DNA of 64,000 nt from Acidimicrobiia bacterium. Lineage in GTDB: Bacteria > Actinomycetota > Acidimicrobiia > Acidimicrobiales > AC-14. Of this stretch, positions 34,395 through 43,397 are shown piece after piece (within the stretch, counting starts at the first letter, position 1; the number at the start of each line of letters is the position of its first letter). Below the pieces are notes generated by a model. That model was not told where the DNA came from. It was given only the letters and a program-made list of their open reading frames with translations, and did no database searches. Location of the stretch: assembly GCA_023265025.1 (NCBI GenBank), contig JAHFUP010000001.1, forward strand, positions 1 to 64,000, written 5' to 3'. Position numbers and translations under genes: made by a program.

Positions 34395-35378
34395 TCATCG
34401 CCGCCTCGGCTTGTGCAGGGGCTGCCATCCCGAATTCCCTTCCGGGGCCCGCCGCGGGACCGCCATCCCCGCTCGCATGCCGCTTCGGATCGTGGCGGCG
34501 GCCTCCGACTCGCCGAGCCCGACAGCGAGTGCCCCGCAAAGGAGGGTCTCCAGGACCAGCGCTTCGGTTAGCTCGCCGCCGCCGACAAGTCGGCCCAGAC
34601 AGAATGCGGCCCGGTGAAGCCCGTCATTGCGCTGGACTACATCCAGGCCCCGAACGGCCTCCAGTTCCCGGCTCAGGGCCGCGGCGCCGTAGGCGCTGGC
34701 GCCTCCGGTGAGACAGAAGTTGGTCGCTGGGGTCGGCACCATCGGCCGAGACAACATCCACGACGGCAGCTCGGCGATCCGTCGGCGGTCCCACCGGTAC
34801 CGGCGGCCACTGGCGTGGATGCTCGGCGGAGCGACGACGTACCCGCTGTCGCTCCGCAGGTCGATGCCGGGTAGGGCCTGAGCCAGACCGGGAAGACGAC
34901 CGACGCTGCTGGGCATGGCGATTCCCGACGGCTGGGCGTAGAACAGGTGCAGCCCTCTCCCCCCGGTGCGCGAGGTGAGGGTCGGCGCCAGCTGGTGCCC
35001 GGCGGCGACCAGCGTCTGCAACGACTCCCCGCCCTTGGGCAGGTCGAGGTCGACGACGATCAGTCCGGACGCCGCCCCCGTGGCGATCCCCACGTTGGCA
35101 CCCGGTGACCGCCGCCACCACTCCTCGATGAGGACCGGGTCGGTGGTGGCCTCGTGCGCGCCGTGGCGGAATAGCGGGTGCTTGCCCGGGCCCTCGCACG
35201 ACCGCCCGCACCCGCACTCCCCCGTCGACGACACCCCGGCCACCGGCAGGACCGGCCATCCCTCCGCACCGTAGGACCGGGCGGCGTCGAGGACCGAGCG
35301 CGATCCGATCGCACGAGGCGGCTCCCAGCCCGGACTCCGAACCACACGACCGCCGCGTCGAGGGCGCAGCCCGCTCAT
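34395..35378 (-). CDS. Prim-pol domain protein (bifunctional DNA primase/polymerase)
   Basis: A 327-residue AEP-superfamily prim-pol protein, common on plasmids and phages. Visible are WPVLPV, a Cys-rich ECGCGRSCEGPGKHP, TTDPVLIEEWWRRSPGANVG, the metal-binding VVDLDLPKGG, the nucleotide-binding SRTGGRGLHLFYAQ and GIDLRSDSGYVVAPPSIH. The ATG overlaps the stop of the upstream hypothetical gene as ATGA. It probably primes replication of the element that also encodes the CHC2/Toprim primase at 36718-38601. Confidence 0.83.
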   Translation of the reverse strand: MSGLRPRRGGRVVRSPGWEPPRAIGSRSVLDAARSYGAEGWPVLPVAGVSSTGECGCGRSCEGPGKHPLFRHGAHEATTDPVLIEEWWRRSPGANVGIATGAASGLIVVDLDLPKGGESLQTLVAAGHQLAPTLTSRTGGRGLHLFYAQPSGIAMPSSVGRLPGLAQALPGIDLRSDSGYVVAPPSIHASGRRYRWDRRRIAELPSWMLSRPMVPTPATNFCLTGGASAYGAAALSRELEAVRGLDVVQRNDGLHRAAFCLGRLVGGGELTEALVLETLLCGALAVGLGESEAAATIRSGMRAGMAVPRRAPEGNSGWQPLHKPRRR

Positions 35379-35929
35379 CGGCCCGGCCCGGAACCGAACG
35401 CCGCCCGGCGATCATGGCCGCCGTTGACGGCCGCCGGCTCGGAGCTGATGCCGCGCTGGCGAGGAGGGTCGACTGCACCCAGTGTCCCCGACGCCCTGCC
35501 GATGTCGGCCGACCATGCCGACGCGGCGTACGCGGTCGCTCCCCGGGCTGTAGCGGCCTCGGCCCCGCCGGGGTCGACGACGGCCGAAGCGAAGAGCTCC
35601 AGGCACCGGGCCAGGTTGGCCACCTCGGCGCCCGGAGCGAACACGATCTCGGCACCGTCCCGCCGTACCGAGACGGAGGCGGGCCGATCCTCCGGGTCGG
35701 CGCGCCGGGCCTGGGCGTCGGCGACGTCCGCCGCCGCGTAGAGCTCGGCGACATCGGCGAGCACGTCGCGGGCCACCACCAGCGGATCGGTCTCCGGCTG
35801 GCGGGTGACCAGGGCGTCGGGGTGGTGAACGGCGGCTATGAGGACGCTTAGCGATGCTCCCCACCACTCGGCCTCGTCGACTGCGACCCGGACGTCCCCG
35901 CCGACCGCTTGCCACAGCTGCCTGATCAT
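35375..35929 (-). CDS. Hypothetical protein coupled to the prim-pol gene
   Basis: A 184-residue acidic, Ala-rich soluble protein with MIRQLWQAVGGDVRVAVDEA and WWGASLSVLIAAVHHPDALV at its start and no recognised domain. ATG 35929 has an excellent Shine-Dalgarno (AAGGAGG, 6 nt spacing). Four-base overlap with the prim-pol gene implies a linked role in replication or its control, but nothing in the sequence says which. Confidence 0.72.
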   Translation of the reverse strand: MIRQLWQAVGGDVRVAVDEAEWWGASLSVLIAAVHHPDALVTRQPETDPLVVARDVLADVAELYAAADVADAQARRADPEDRPASVSVRRDGAEIVFAPGAEVANLARCLELFASAVVDPGGAEAATARGATAYAASAWSADIGRASGTLGAVDPPRQRGISSEPAAVNGGHDRRAAFGSGPGR

Positions 35930-36129
35930 GTCCGACCTCCTTGTTTCGCGGTGTCCGTCACGATCCGGTGCGCACGAAAGTGGCGGGGAGCGCAATCGGA
36001 TCGGTGGGCGCGACAGCGCTCACCCTCCCGGGGTGGGTCAAGGGCGGGGCGGAGGCCCAGCGAGAACCGGAGCGCAGCTGCGGCTCGCAGCGGCCGTTGC
36101 GGCATCCTCCGGGGCCGGTGACCCACAGG

Positions 36130-36425
36130 GTCTTGAGGTGACGCGTCCGGGCCCCGGACGGAAGCTGGCGCAGGTTGTTGGCTGCTCCGAACACGGCGTC
36201 GGCCGGGCTGTAGACGTCCTTCACGCCGTCACCATCGCCGCCGGCGCCTTCCCGTAGATTGCCAGCATTTCGGCGGGAGAGTCCGACACCGCGAGGGTGC
36301 TCCGGTGCGGGCCGGGGTGCCGCCGGCCGTCGGAAGACGTCCATCAGGAGGCTGCCGACGACCAACCAGCGCCAGAAGCACAGCGGTGACTGGCCGCCCA
36401 CGCCCACGCCCATTTGCACGGCCAT
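36130..36425 (-). pseudogene. Decayed copy of the transglycosylase gene
   Basis: Fragments in successive frames match the intact enzyme at 54215-55348. AVQMGVGVGG and a hydrophobic stretch correspond to its membrane anchor, TLAVSDSPAEMLAIYGKA to its AYAVADIPPEMLVIYRKA, and GDGDGVKDVYSPADAVFGAA to GDGDGDKDRYDPTDAVFGAA. About 70 residues including the catalytic Glu are deleted between the last two, and there are at least two frameshifts. An old partial duplication that also carried the palindromic element 80 bp upstream. Confidence 0.72.
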
Positions 36426-36505
36426 GGCCGTCAGCTTCGGCGTGGGCCGGGACGGAGCGGCAACGACGTGGCTTGGTTGAGTGGTTCGGAAAAAGTGCCC
36501 ATACC

Positions 36506-36585
36506 CTCGACTGGTGTGCGACCGGGCCAAACGCCACAAAGAAATCTCAAATTTCATCGTGGCGTCCCGTGTCGCGCCAGCGGAA
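36506..36585 (+). repeat. Composite palindrome, copy A (decayed)
   Basis: The left outer arm CTCGACTGGTGTGCG (36506-36520) and left inner arm AAACGCCACAAAGA (36528-36541) are intact. The core and right arms have drifted (ATCGTGGCGT for TTTGTGGCGT; the outer right arm is barely readable). It sits 80 bp upstream of the transglycosylase pseudogene, as copy C sits 84 bp upstream of the intact gene. Confidence 0.7.
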
Positions 36586-36717
36586 GGTCCCGCATGCCCG
36601 AAATCGGCAGCAGGGTGCCGATGGCCCGCCCGGAGGGAGCCCTTCGATCGACAACCAGAAACGTCGTACCATGCCGTTCGCACCCGTTCGCACCCATCCC
36701 GCCCTCCCGGCATCGAC

Positions 36718-38601
36718 CTAGATGTCGATGCCCAACCCGTCGAGCGCCGGGGGCTCGATCACGGGGGCGGCAGACGTGAGGTCGGGAGTATGGGTGAGGC
36801 CGTGATCGAAGGCCCACCGTTGGGCGCCGGCAAGGTCAGGGTCGACGTGGGCTTTGACCAACTCCGTGTCCACGCTGTGCCCGAGATCGGTCGACCATTC
36901 CCGCACCGTGGACATGGTGGTGTCGAGATTGAGCTGGGCCAGGTAGGGATCGTCGACGAGCACGTGCTGGTAGGCCAGGGCCTCCAGTCGCTCGTCGAGC
37001 TCGGCCATCGCCGGCGCCGGGGGCAACCCGGCGGTCGGGTGCGGGAGGGGTTGGTCGACCGCACTGTCCATCCTCGCCACCGTCGCCGTTGTCCAATACG
37101 CCGTTGCCTGCTCAACGCGGGCCACGGTGGCGGCCGCCACCTGCGGGTCGTCCACCAGGACATGCTGGTACCGGATGGCTTCCAAGCGGTCGAGCAGGTC
37201 GGGTTTGGCCCATTCAGCGGCCACCTGCCGGGCGGCCGCCGCCTGCGCCTCCCGGAGGCCATCGTTGTCGAGACCAAGCGCCGCCCGTGGCTCCGGTGCC
37301 ATGACCGGGCCCGCGGGGGTGTCGCCTCGCCGGCTAAGGGCCACGTAGACACCGGTCGAGGCATCGGTGGGCATGGCCGCGGCCAAGGTGCCGTCCGGCT
37401 CGCCGTGAGCCGCATAGAGCCCGTTTCGGGTCACAGGCTCGGGTTCCCGCACGGGCACGGCCGCCGCCGGCGGCGGGGAGGGGACGGCTGAGGGGGACGG
37501 GTCGACTGCCATTGATCGCTCCATTTCGGTTGTCGTCGTCGTTCGTGCCGCCATCGCCTCGGCCAGCTGCTCGCCGAAGCTCGGGCCGGCCAGCTGCTGC
37601 CAGCCGTTCAGATCGCCCGCCGCCACCGGCACCTCAAGGCGGCTGACCCGGTCGCCGGCCCCGCGCTCACCCAGCAGCTCCTGGAGGCGCTCGGCCCCGG
37701 CTTGGCCCGGCCCGTCGGCGTCGAAGGCCACCACCAGGCGCTCGGTTGGGAAGCGCTCCACCAGGTCGGCCGCCGCCCGCTCGTCGGGCACCCCGGCGCC
37801 GAGCACGGCGGCCGCCCGGTAGCCGGCCTGGGCCGCCACGAGGGCGTCGGGTATGCCCTCGCTGACCACCACCACGCCGGGATCGGCGGGCGGCCGGGGC
37901 AGGCGGACCTCGGCGGTTCGGGGCAGGCTGCCCGCCAGGGCTGCGGAGGGGTTGTCGTACTTGTGGCCGTTGGGGCTGAGGTAGCGGCTTTGCAGATAGC
38001 GGGCCTCACCGTCCGGGCCCAGCACCGGTAGCACCACGGCGGGGCCGCCCCGGGGCAGTCCCCGGGGCCGGTCGAGGGTGGCGGGGCCGGGGTCGGCGCC
38101 GACGCGGTTGGCCCGCAGCACTTCCTCGCCCAGGCCCCGCTCGGCCAGCCACCGCTGCATGGGCCGGCCCTGCTCCGACCACAGGCGGGCCTCGGCGGCG
38201 GCCACGAAGCGCTCCACCTCGGGACTGGGGCGGCGCGGCGGCGGCGGTTCCGGGCGCTGGATGCGGGCGGTGCGAAGGGGGGCGATGGGCCGGTCCACTT
38301 CGGCCACGCCGGCCCGGCGGGCCAACAGCTCGATGGCCTCGGGGAAGCGCACGCCCTGGGTGGTCATCACCAGGTCGATCGCCGTACCGCCCGCTCCGCA
38401 GGAATGGCACCGCCAGCGCTCGTCGCCGTAGCCGGTGCGGAAGATGCTGACCGGCGGCGTCTTGCCCGTCTGGTTGCCGTGGCCGGGGTCGGGGCAGGGC
38501 CAGGTCGCGCCGGCGCCCCGGCCCTTGTGCGGGCCGACGAGCTGGTCGGCCAGCTCGGCCAGATCGGTGCGCCCAAGCACCTCGTTGCGGTCATAGCCCA
38601 T
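36718..38601 (-). CDS. DnaG-like primase (CHC2 zinc finger + Toprim)
   Basis: A 627-residue primase-like protein. The amino end has a CHC2 zinc site (Cys 36, His 41, Cys 65, Cys 68: CPDPGH...RWRCHSCGAGGTAIDLV) and FPEAIELLARRAGV. The Toprim domain shows VVVVSEGIPDALVAAQAG near residue 248 and VVAFDADGPGQAG near 291. After residue about 360 comes a low-complexity Pro/Thr region and two copies of a unit around RYQHVLVDDP / AYQHVLVDDP, not seen in chromosomal DnaG. ATG 38601 has GGAGGA upstream; the longer frame above it runs into palindrome copy B. Probably the replication primase of the element. Confidence 0.85.
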   Translation of the reverse strand: MGYDRNEVLGRTDLAELADQLVGPHKGRGAGATWPCPDPGHGNQTGKTPPVSIFRTGYGDERWRCHSCGAGGTAIDLVMTTQGVRFPEAIELLARRAGVAEVDRPIAPLRTARIQRPEPPPPRRPSPEVERFVAAAEARLWSEQGRPMQRWLAERGLGEEVLRANRVGADPGPATLDRPRGLPRGGPAVVLPVLGPDGEARYLQSRYLSPNGHKYDNPSAALAGSLPRTAEVRLPRPPADPGVVVVSEGIPDALVAAQAGYRAAAVLGAGVPDERAAADLVERFPTERLVVAFDADGPGQAGAERLQELLGERGAGDRVSRLEVPVAAGDLNGWQQLAGPSFGEQLAEAMAARTTTTTEMERSMAVDPSPSAVPSPPPAAAVPVREPEPVTRNGLYAAHGEPDGTLAAAMPTDASTGVYVALSRRGDTPAGPVMAPEPRAALGLDNDGLREAQAAAARQVAAEWAKPDLLDRLEAIRYQHVLVDDPQVAAATVARVEQATAYWTTATVARMDSAVDQPLPHPTAGLPPAPAMAELDERLEALAYQHVLVDDPYLAQLNLDTTMSTVREWSTDLGHSVDTELVKAHVDPDLAGAQRWAFDHGLTHTPDLTSAAPVIEPPALDGLGIDI

Positions 38602-38633
38602 GGCTCGACGTCCTCCGGAGAAGGCCTCCATCA

Positions 38634-38716
38634 CTCGACTGGTGTGCGGCGGAGCCAAACGCCACAAAGATTTCTGAGATTTCTTTGTGGCGTTTCCGGT
38701 TCTCGCACACCAGTCG
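38634..38716 (+). repeat. Composite palindrome, copy B
   Basis: Outer arms CTCGACTGGTGTGCG (38634-38648) and CGCACACCAGTCG (38704-38716); inner arms AAACGCCACAAAGA (38657-38670) and TCTTTGTGGCGTTT (38682-38695). The 11-bp centre is TTTCTGAGATT, the exact reverse complement of the centre of copy C, while the right spacer CCGGTTCT has the same orientation in both. Lies 32 bp upstream of the primase start, in the gap between leftward primase and rightward Tad-like operon. Confidence 0.85.
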
Positions 38717-39371
38717 GTAGGTAGCGGGGTCGCACCCCGGTCGAGAAAGGGGTTGAAACGGGCCATGGCTGGTGACGACGAGATGGTGGCCGGCGCCGGC
38801 CGAGTCCGATATTCTGCAAATCGGCTCGCGTCGCCGATCGGTGGTGCGACCGCCGCCTCGGCGACGGGCCCATCGGAGGACGGGGCGCCGCCAAGTCCTC
38901 CCTCCCAACCAGAAGGGGCGCGCACACTGTGGCGCGGGCGCCATCAGTTGTCGTCGACGCCGGCGGTTACTGATTGCGCTCGGCCGACGGCGCGGCGTGG
39001 TGTCGACCCTTGCGTTCGGAGGATGCAGATGGGACGATCCCGGGGCGAGACGCCTATCCGGGGGGCGGCCAGTGAGCGGGCTGAGCGGACGGACATCCGA
39101 AGTGGTGAGCTCCCGGGCGTAACCGTGCGGCAGGCCACTTCCCCCAACGCCGCAGTGGAGGGCGGGCCCGACCCGCGGCGCCGGCGAACGCGGCCCGCAC
39201 ATTCTCCGCGCAGCGTGGTGGCACTTCGCGATGCCGGCGACGCAACCGGCGCCCGGTGGGCCAGCGAGTGCGACTTGACGGCGCTCGGGACGGCCGCCGC
39301 GACAGTGAGGGCCAGAACGACCCCGACGACGTCCACCGGGCTACGCCCGGCCTCATAGGAGGTTCACGACC
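38717..39371. other. Long divergent intergenic region
   Basis: About 655 bp between the primase and the Tad-like operon with no supported gene. Open frames on both strands are Arg/Pro/Ala-rich shadows. The 3' end holds a good Shine-Dalgarno (GGAGG) for the CpaB-like gene. Its length and position make it a candidate for replication-origin or transfer-origin sequence, but I identified no iterons. Confidence 0.4.
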
Positions 39372-40091
39372 GTGGCAACGACCGCCCCACCTGCGACTGC
39401 TCCGCCGCCGACGGCGACGGCTCGCCCGCTGCCCAAGCGGCGAGGAAGAAGCAAGGTCCCTACCCCTCTATGGGTCGCGGTGGTCGCCGGCCTGCTCGCC
39501 ATGCTGGCGTTCCTGGTGGCGACGGGCGAGAGCGGGGGCAGACAGGTGGCGGTCGCCGCCCGGGAGCTGGCGGCCGGTGAGCAGCTTTCCCCCGGCGACT
39601 TCCGCTACATCAATGCCCGGCTGCCGGACGCCACGCTGAAGGCGATGCTGCGGCCCGCGGACGTCGCCGCCATCTCGGGCAAGGTGACGACGCACTCCAT
39701 CGCCGAAGGCGCGCCGGTCGCCCATGCTGACGTCGCCACCGCCGCGGCGCCGAACCAGCAGCGTTCAATGAGCATCCCGATCGACCCCTCCCATGCCGTC
39801 AGCGGCACCCTGGCGCGGGGCGACGTGGTCGACGTGGTCGACAGCTCGAGCGGGGAGTCCCTCTACGTGGTCACCGACGCCCGGGTGCTGGCCGTCGGCG
39901 CTCCCGAGGGAGGCAAGAGCCTCGCCGGTTCACCCGGGAAGTACGCGGTGACGATCGCCGTGGACGAACGGTCCGCCCTCCGGGTGGCCCAGGCCATCAC
40001 CGGCGGCAAGGTCGATGTCGTTCGGGCCACTGGGGCGCCGCCGGCGTCGCCGTCCCCGGTGCCGACCACGAGCACGACCGTCCGGAGGTGA
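39372..40091 (+). CDS. SAF-domain pilus-assembly protein (CpaB/RcpC-like)
   Basis: A 239-residue membrane protein: Pro/Ala/Thr-rich cytoplasmic start, one transmembrane helix (about 36-53, WVAVVAGLLAMLAFLVA) and a SAF domain (VAARELAAGEQLSPGDFRYI) followed by a second beta-rich domain with DVVDVVDSSSG. CpaB/RcpC proteins take part in Tad pilus assembly. GTG 39372 has GGAGG 9 nt upstream. First gene of a tightly overlapping operon; its TGA overlaps the next GTG. In a Gram-positive host without secretin its role differs from that in Caulobacter and is unknown. Confidence 0.78.
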   Translation: MATTAPPATAPPPTATARPLPKRRGRSKVPTPLWVAVVAGLLAMLAFLVATGESGGRQVAVAARELAAGEQLSPGDFRYINARLPDATLKAMLRPADVAAISGKVTTHSIAEGAPVAHADVATAAAPNQQRSMSIPIDPSHAVSGTLARGDVVDVVDSSSGESLYVVTDARVLAVGAPEGGKSLAGSPGKYAVTIAVDERSALRVAQAITGGKVDVVRATGAPPASPSPVPTTSTTVRR

Positions 40092-41248
40092 GCGGCTTGG
40101 TGCCCGTGGCCTTTGCGGCCAGTTCCCATCCGTGGCAGCAGCGGCTCAACCGCCACCTGCACGCCTACTCCACCGACGTGCAGGTGGTGGCCATCGTGGC
40201 CGACCCCGGGGACCTGTGGGAGAGCGAATGGCGCGTGCTCGTCATCGACGCCGCCAGTCCATGGCTGACCACCGAGTTCTGTGAGGACGTGCATCGCCGG
40301 TCCCGGGGGATCGTGGCCATCTACGACCCCGGCGACGCCCGTCGCAAGCAGCGGGCCCTCGATGCGGGAGCAGACGTGCCGCTGGAGTGGGACGCCGAGC
40401 CGGCGGAGCTGGTGGCCACCGTGCACGCGGTGGCAGCCCGCTGGCCACCGAGGGTGTGGGCCACTAGCCACCCCCGCCCGACGGCCCGTGCCGTCACCCG
40501 GCGCGGCGGCCCGATCATCGCCGTCGGCGGCCCGCCAGGGACGCGCCCGGAGCGAGTGGCGCTGGCCCTGGCCGGCGCCCTCGCCGGGGGGGAGCTGCCG
40601 GTGTGCGTGGTCGACGCCAACGAGGTTGACCCGTCACTGGCCGTGCGCCTGGGACTGCATCCCCAGCCCAACGTGGCCACCGCCGCCGCTCGGCCCAGCA
40701 CCTGTCTCTCCGAGTTGGTGGCCGAGGACCTCCAGGAGGTGCCTGCTACGCGGGTGTGGGCGCTGGTAGGGCTGGCCGACCCCGCCCAGTGGAGCACGGT
40801 CACCGGCCAGGCGCTGCGGCGCACGGTGCAGGCCCTCGCCGAGGCCCACGCCTACGTCGTGGCCTTGGTGGGGCCCATCGTGGAGGACCAACCCCGGTTC
40901 ACCATGAGCCGTACTGCGCTCTCCATGGCCCAGGGCATCGTGGCCGTGGGAGAGGCGACCCCCCCTGGCATCGCCGCCCTGACCGGGTGGATCGCCGACG
41001 CGGTGCGGACGTCCGAGGGGACGCCGGTCTACCCGGTGGCGGTCCAGAGCGACCTGTCGCGGTCACAGCGCGCCGACGTGGCCGAGGCGCTGGCCAAGGT
41101 GGCTCGACTGGCTCCGGGGCCGGGCACCGTGACGTTGCTGCCCGCACCGGGCCGGCGCGACCGTGCCCGGTCCTGGGACGGGCGGGTGGCTCCCGACCGC
41201 AAGCTGGCGGCCGCCGCCCGGGAGCTGGCTGCGCAGGTGCGGGCATGA
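40088..41248 (+). CDS. CpaE/TadZ-like protein with degenerate P-loop
   Basis: A 386-residue protein in the operon position of CpaE/TadZ, a MinD/ParA-superfamily pilus localisation protein. The amino 120 residues look like a receiver-like domain (VVAIVADPGDLWESEWRVLV, GIVAIYDPGD). The ATPase-like half starts GPIIAVGGPPGTRPERVALA, where the deviant Walker Lys is lost, and continues VCVVDANEVDPSLAVRLGL. Nucleotide hydrolysis is therefore doubtful. GTG start and 4-bp overlaps with both neighbours show co-translation. Confidence 0.7.
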   Translation: MSGLVPVAFAASSHPWQQRLNRHLHAYSTDVQVVAIVADPGDLWESEWRVLVIDAASPWLTTEFCEDVHRRSRGIVAIYDPGDARRKQRALDAGADVPLEWDAEPAELVATVHAVAARWPPRVWATSHPRPTARAVTRRGGPIIAVGGPPGTRPERVALALAGALAGGELPVCVVDANEVDPSLAVRLGLHPQPNVATAAARPSTCLSELVAEDLQEVPATRVWALVGLADPAQWSTVTGQALRRTVQALAEAHAYVVALVGPIVEDQPRFTMSRTALSMAQGIVAVGEATPPGIAALTGWIADAVRTSEGTPVYPVAVQSDLSRSQRADVAEALAKVARLAPGPGTVTLLPAPGRRDRARSWDGRVAPDRKLAAAARELAAQVRA

Positions 41249-42531
41249 CCGCGCTGGACATGGGGCCCGACCCCCTGGACCGCCTCTATGACGATGTGGA
41301 CCGGCTGCTGCTGGCCGAGAACATCAGCCCTCGCGACCGCGACGGCGTGGAGCGCGTCGCCGTGCACGCCGTCGGCGACTACCAGACCAAGGCGGGGCGC
41401 GGGGTCCACCCCCCGTTGGCCCATCCCGAGGTGACGGTCGCCGAGATCGTCTCCGACGTGTGCGACTACGGGGTGCTGGGGTGGGTGTTCCGCCAGGCCG
41501 GAGTCGAGGACATCACCATCCGGGGCTCCCGCATCCGCTACTTCCAGCACGGTCGGTGGAAGGCGCCCACCCTGCCGACCACCGAGCGTCGGAACCGCCA
41601 CGTCATCATGCAGCTGATCGCCGATGCCGGCGTGCCCCTCGACCAGGAGCACCCTGTCGTCGACCGCGTGCAGATCCTCGACGGAGCCGGCCGCCTCGCC
41701 GCCGCCATTCCCCCCGTGGCCGCCGTCCTCGACGCCACCATTCGCCTCTATGTGGTGCGGGCGGTGTCGATGGACGACCTCGTGGAGTGGGACATGCTCT
41801 CCCAGCCCGCCGCCGAGCTCCTCAGCCTGGACCTCAGGGCCAGGGGCGCGGTGATCATCAGCGGGGAGACGGGGGCCGGAAAAACCACGGTGATGTCCGG
41901 GTTGCTGTCGCGCGTCGACGCGTCCATGCGCCCGCTGCTGGTCGAGGACTACCGGGAAATTGACTTCCAGCATGACCTGGGGGGCGCGTTCCAGATCAAG
42001 CCCGGCCCGGTCGACGACCGGCCTGAGAGGTCCATCGCCGGCCTCCTGCGGTTCATGCTCGGGCTGCGCCCCGACCTGGTGGCTGTGGGCGAGGTAAGGG
42101 GCAGGGAGGCTTGGGACCTAACTGGAGCGGCTGGGGTTGGGGCGGGCTTCCTGGCGACCCTTCATGGTCCCGACGCCGAACGGGCCCTGGAGCGCCTGGC
42201 CCGCCTCAGCCGGGGCCACGCCGACCGACCCGAGCCCGAGGCCATCAGGGAGACGTTCAGCGATCTGTTGCACTTCGTGGTGCACTGCGAGCGTGGCATG
42301 TCGGTGGAGGGCAAGTACCTCCACCAGGTGACCCAGGTGCGCGCCGTGGTGCCCCCCCTCGAGGCCAGCCGGAGCTTCACCTCCGATCTCATCTTCGAGC
42401 GCCCCGACGGCCTCGGCACCCCCATGCGGTGGACCAAGCTCGAGCCGCCGGCGCCGGTGGTCGATCGCCTCGAACGGCTGCTGCCGGCCGGGGTCCACCT
42501 GCGCGACGTGCTCGCCGGTACTCGGCCATGA
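41245..42531 (+). CDS. CpaF/TadA-type secretion ATPase
   Basis: A 428-residue type II/IV secretion ATPase that would power pilus assembly or substrate export. Motifs: FRQAGVEDITIRGSRIRYF in the amino domain, Walker A ISGETGAGKTTVMSGLL (about 205-215), the Asp-box VEDYREIDF, Walker B region FMLGLRPDLVAVGEVRGREAW and the His-box FLATLHGPDAERALERLARL. Starts at ATG 41245, overlapping the CpaE-like stop as ATGA, and overlaps the TadB start the same way. Like VirB11 it could serve either the Tad-like or the conjugation machinery of this element. Confidence 0.88.
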   Translation: MTALDMGPDPLDRLYDDVDRLLLAENISPRDRDGVERVAVHAVGDYQTKAGRGVHPPLAHPEVTVAEIVSDVCDYGVLGWVFRQAGVEDITIRGSRIRYFQHGRWKAPTLPTTERRNRHVIMQLIADAGVPLDQEHPVVDRVQILDGAGRLAAAIPPVAAVLDATIRLYVVRAVSMDDLVEWDMLSQPAAELLSLDLRARGAVIISGETGAGKTTVMSGLLSRVDASMRPLLVEDYREIDFQHDLGGAFQIKPGPVDDRPERSIAGLLRFMLGLRPDLVAVGEVRGREAWDLTGAAGVGAGFLATLHGPDAERALERLARLSRGHADRPEPEAIRETFSDLLHFVVHCERGMSVEGKYLHQVTQVRAVVPPLEASRSFTSDLIFERPDGLGTPMRWTKLEPPAPVVDRLERLLPAGVHLRDVLAGTRP

Positions 42532-43397
42532 GGCTGCTCGGGGCGCTGGCCGCCGCGGTGTGTGTGTTCATGGTCGTCGGCTGGCGCGGGGGCCACCTCG
42601 ACCGGTTCGGCCTCGGCGGCCAGCGGCGCAACCGCCTCTCCCGCCAGGCGTGGCTGGCCCAGGCCGGGCTGTCGGTCACGCCCGTGCAGTTCGCCGCCAT
42701 CTCGGGGCTGAGCGGCCTGGCCGCCATGGCCCTGGCGTGGGCGGTCAGCGGCGCGCTGGCCATCGGCCTGGTGCCGGCCATCGCCGCCGGCTTCGCCCCC
42801 CGGCTTTGGTACGCCAAGCGCCGCAAGGCTCGCCTCAACGCCGTCACCGAGGCGTGGCCCGACGGCATCCTGCATGTGCTGGGCGCCCTCCGCAGCGGCC
42901 TGTCGGTGCACGGCGCCACCGTGGACCTCACCCTCTCCGGGCCGGGGGCGCTGCGCGAGGCGTTCGCCAACTACGAGGCGTGGGCCCGGGTGTCGAGCCC
43001 GGCGGCCGCCCTGGTCCGGGTGCGGGAGCAGCTGGCCGAGCCGGTGAGCGACAAGGCCATCGGAGTGCTGATCGAGGCCAACCGTCACGGCACCGACGTG
43101 GCCCTGTCCATCCTCGCCGCGCTGGCCGAGGACATACGAGCGGACGAGCGGATAGGCCAGCAGATACGCCAGGCCCAGCAGGAGCCTCGACTGACCGGGG
43201 CGATCGCCTTCGGGTTCCCGTGGCTGGCGCTGCTGTTCTCCTGCGCCGCCGCTCCCGAGGTGCGGGACTACTACGCGACCGGCGCCGGCCACGTCGTCCT
43301 GCTGCTCGGCGCCGCGCTGTCGCTCTCCAACCTGGTGGTGATCCTGCGTCTGTCACGGGAGGATCCCGAGCCCCGTGTGGTCGGGGAGGCGTCGTGA
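42528..43397 (+). CDS. TadB-like pilus platform protein
   Basis: A 289-residue membrane protein of the T2SSF/TadB family. Transmembrane segments lie at about 3-16, 52-80 and 225-275. The cytosolic T2SSF domain contains AWPDGILHVLGALRSGLSVH, AFANYEAWARVSSPAAALVR and VLIEANRHGTDVALSILAAL. Partner of TadC in the inner-membrane platform on which the ATPase acts. Coupled at both ends by 4-bp overlaps. Confidence 0.82.
   Translation: MRLLGALAAAVCVFMVVGWRGGHLDRFGLGGQRRNRLSRQAWLAQAGLSVTPVQFAAISGLSGLAAMALAWAVSGALAIGLVPAIAAGFAPRLWYAKRRKARLNAVTEAWPDGILHVLGALRSGLSVHGATVDLTLSGPGALREAFANYEAWARVSSPAAALVRVREQLAEPVSDKAIGVLIEANRHGTDVALSILAALAEDIRADERIGQQIRQAQQEPRLTGAIAFGFPWLALLFSCAAAPEVRDYYATGAGHVVLLLGAALSLSNLVVILRLSREDPEPRVVGEAS

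Noticed and set aside
35958-36713. 251-codon minus-strand frame
   Set aside because: It strings together antisense DNA, palindrome copy A and part of a decayed transglycosylase; the frame is broken relative to the real gene.
38591-39358. Overlapping long frames on both strands upstream of the Tad-like operon
   Set aside because: Arg/Pro/Ala-rich composition without domains, overlapping the palindrome; typical GC-rich shadows.
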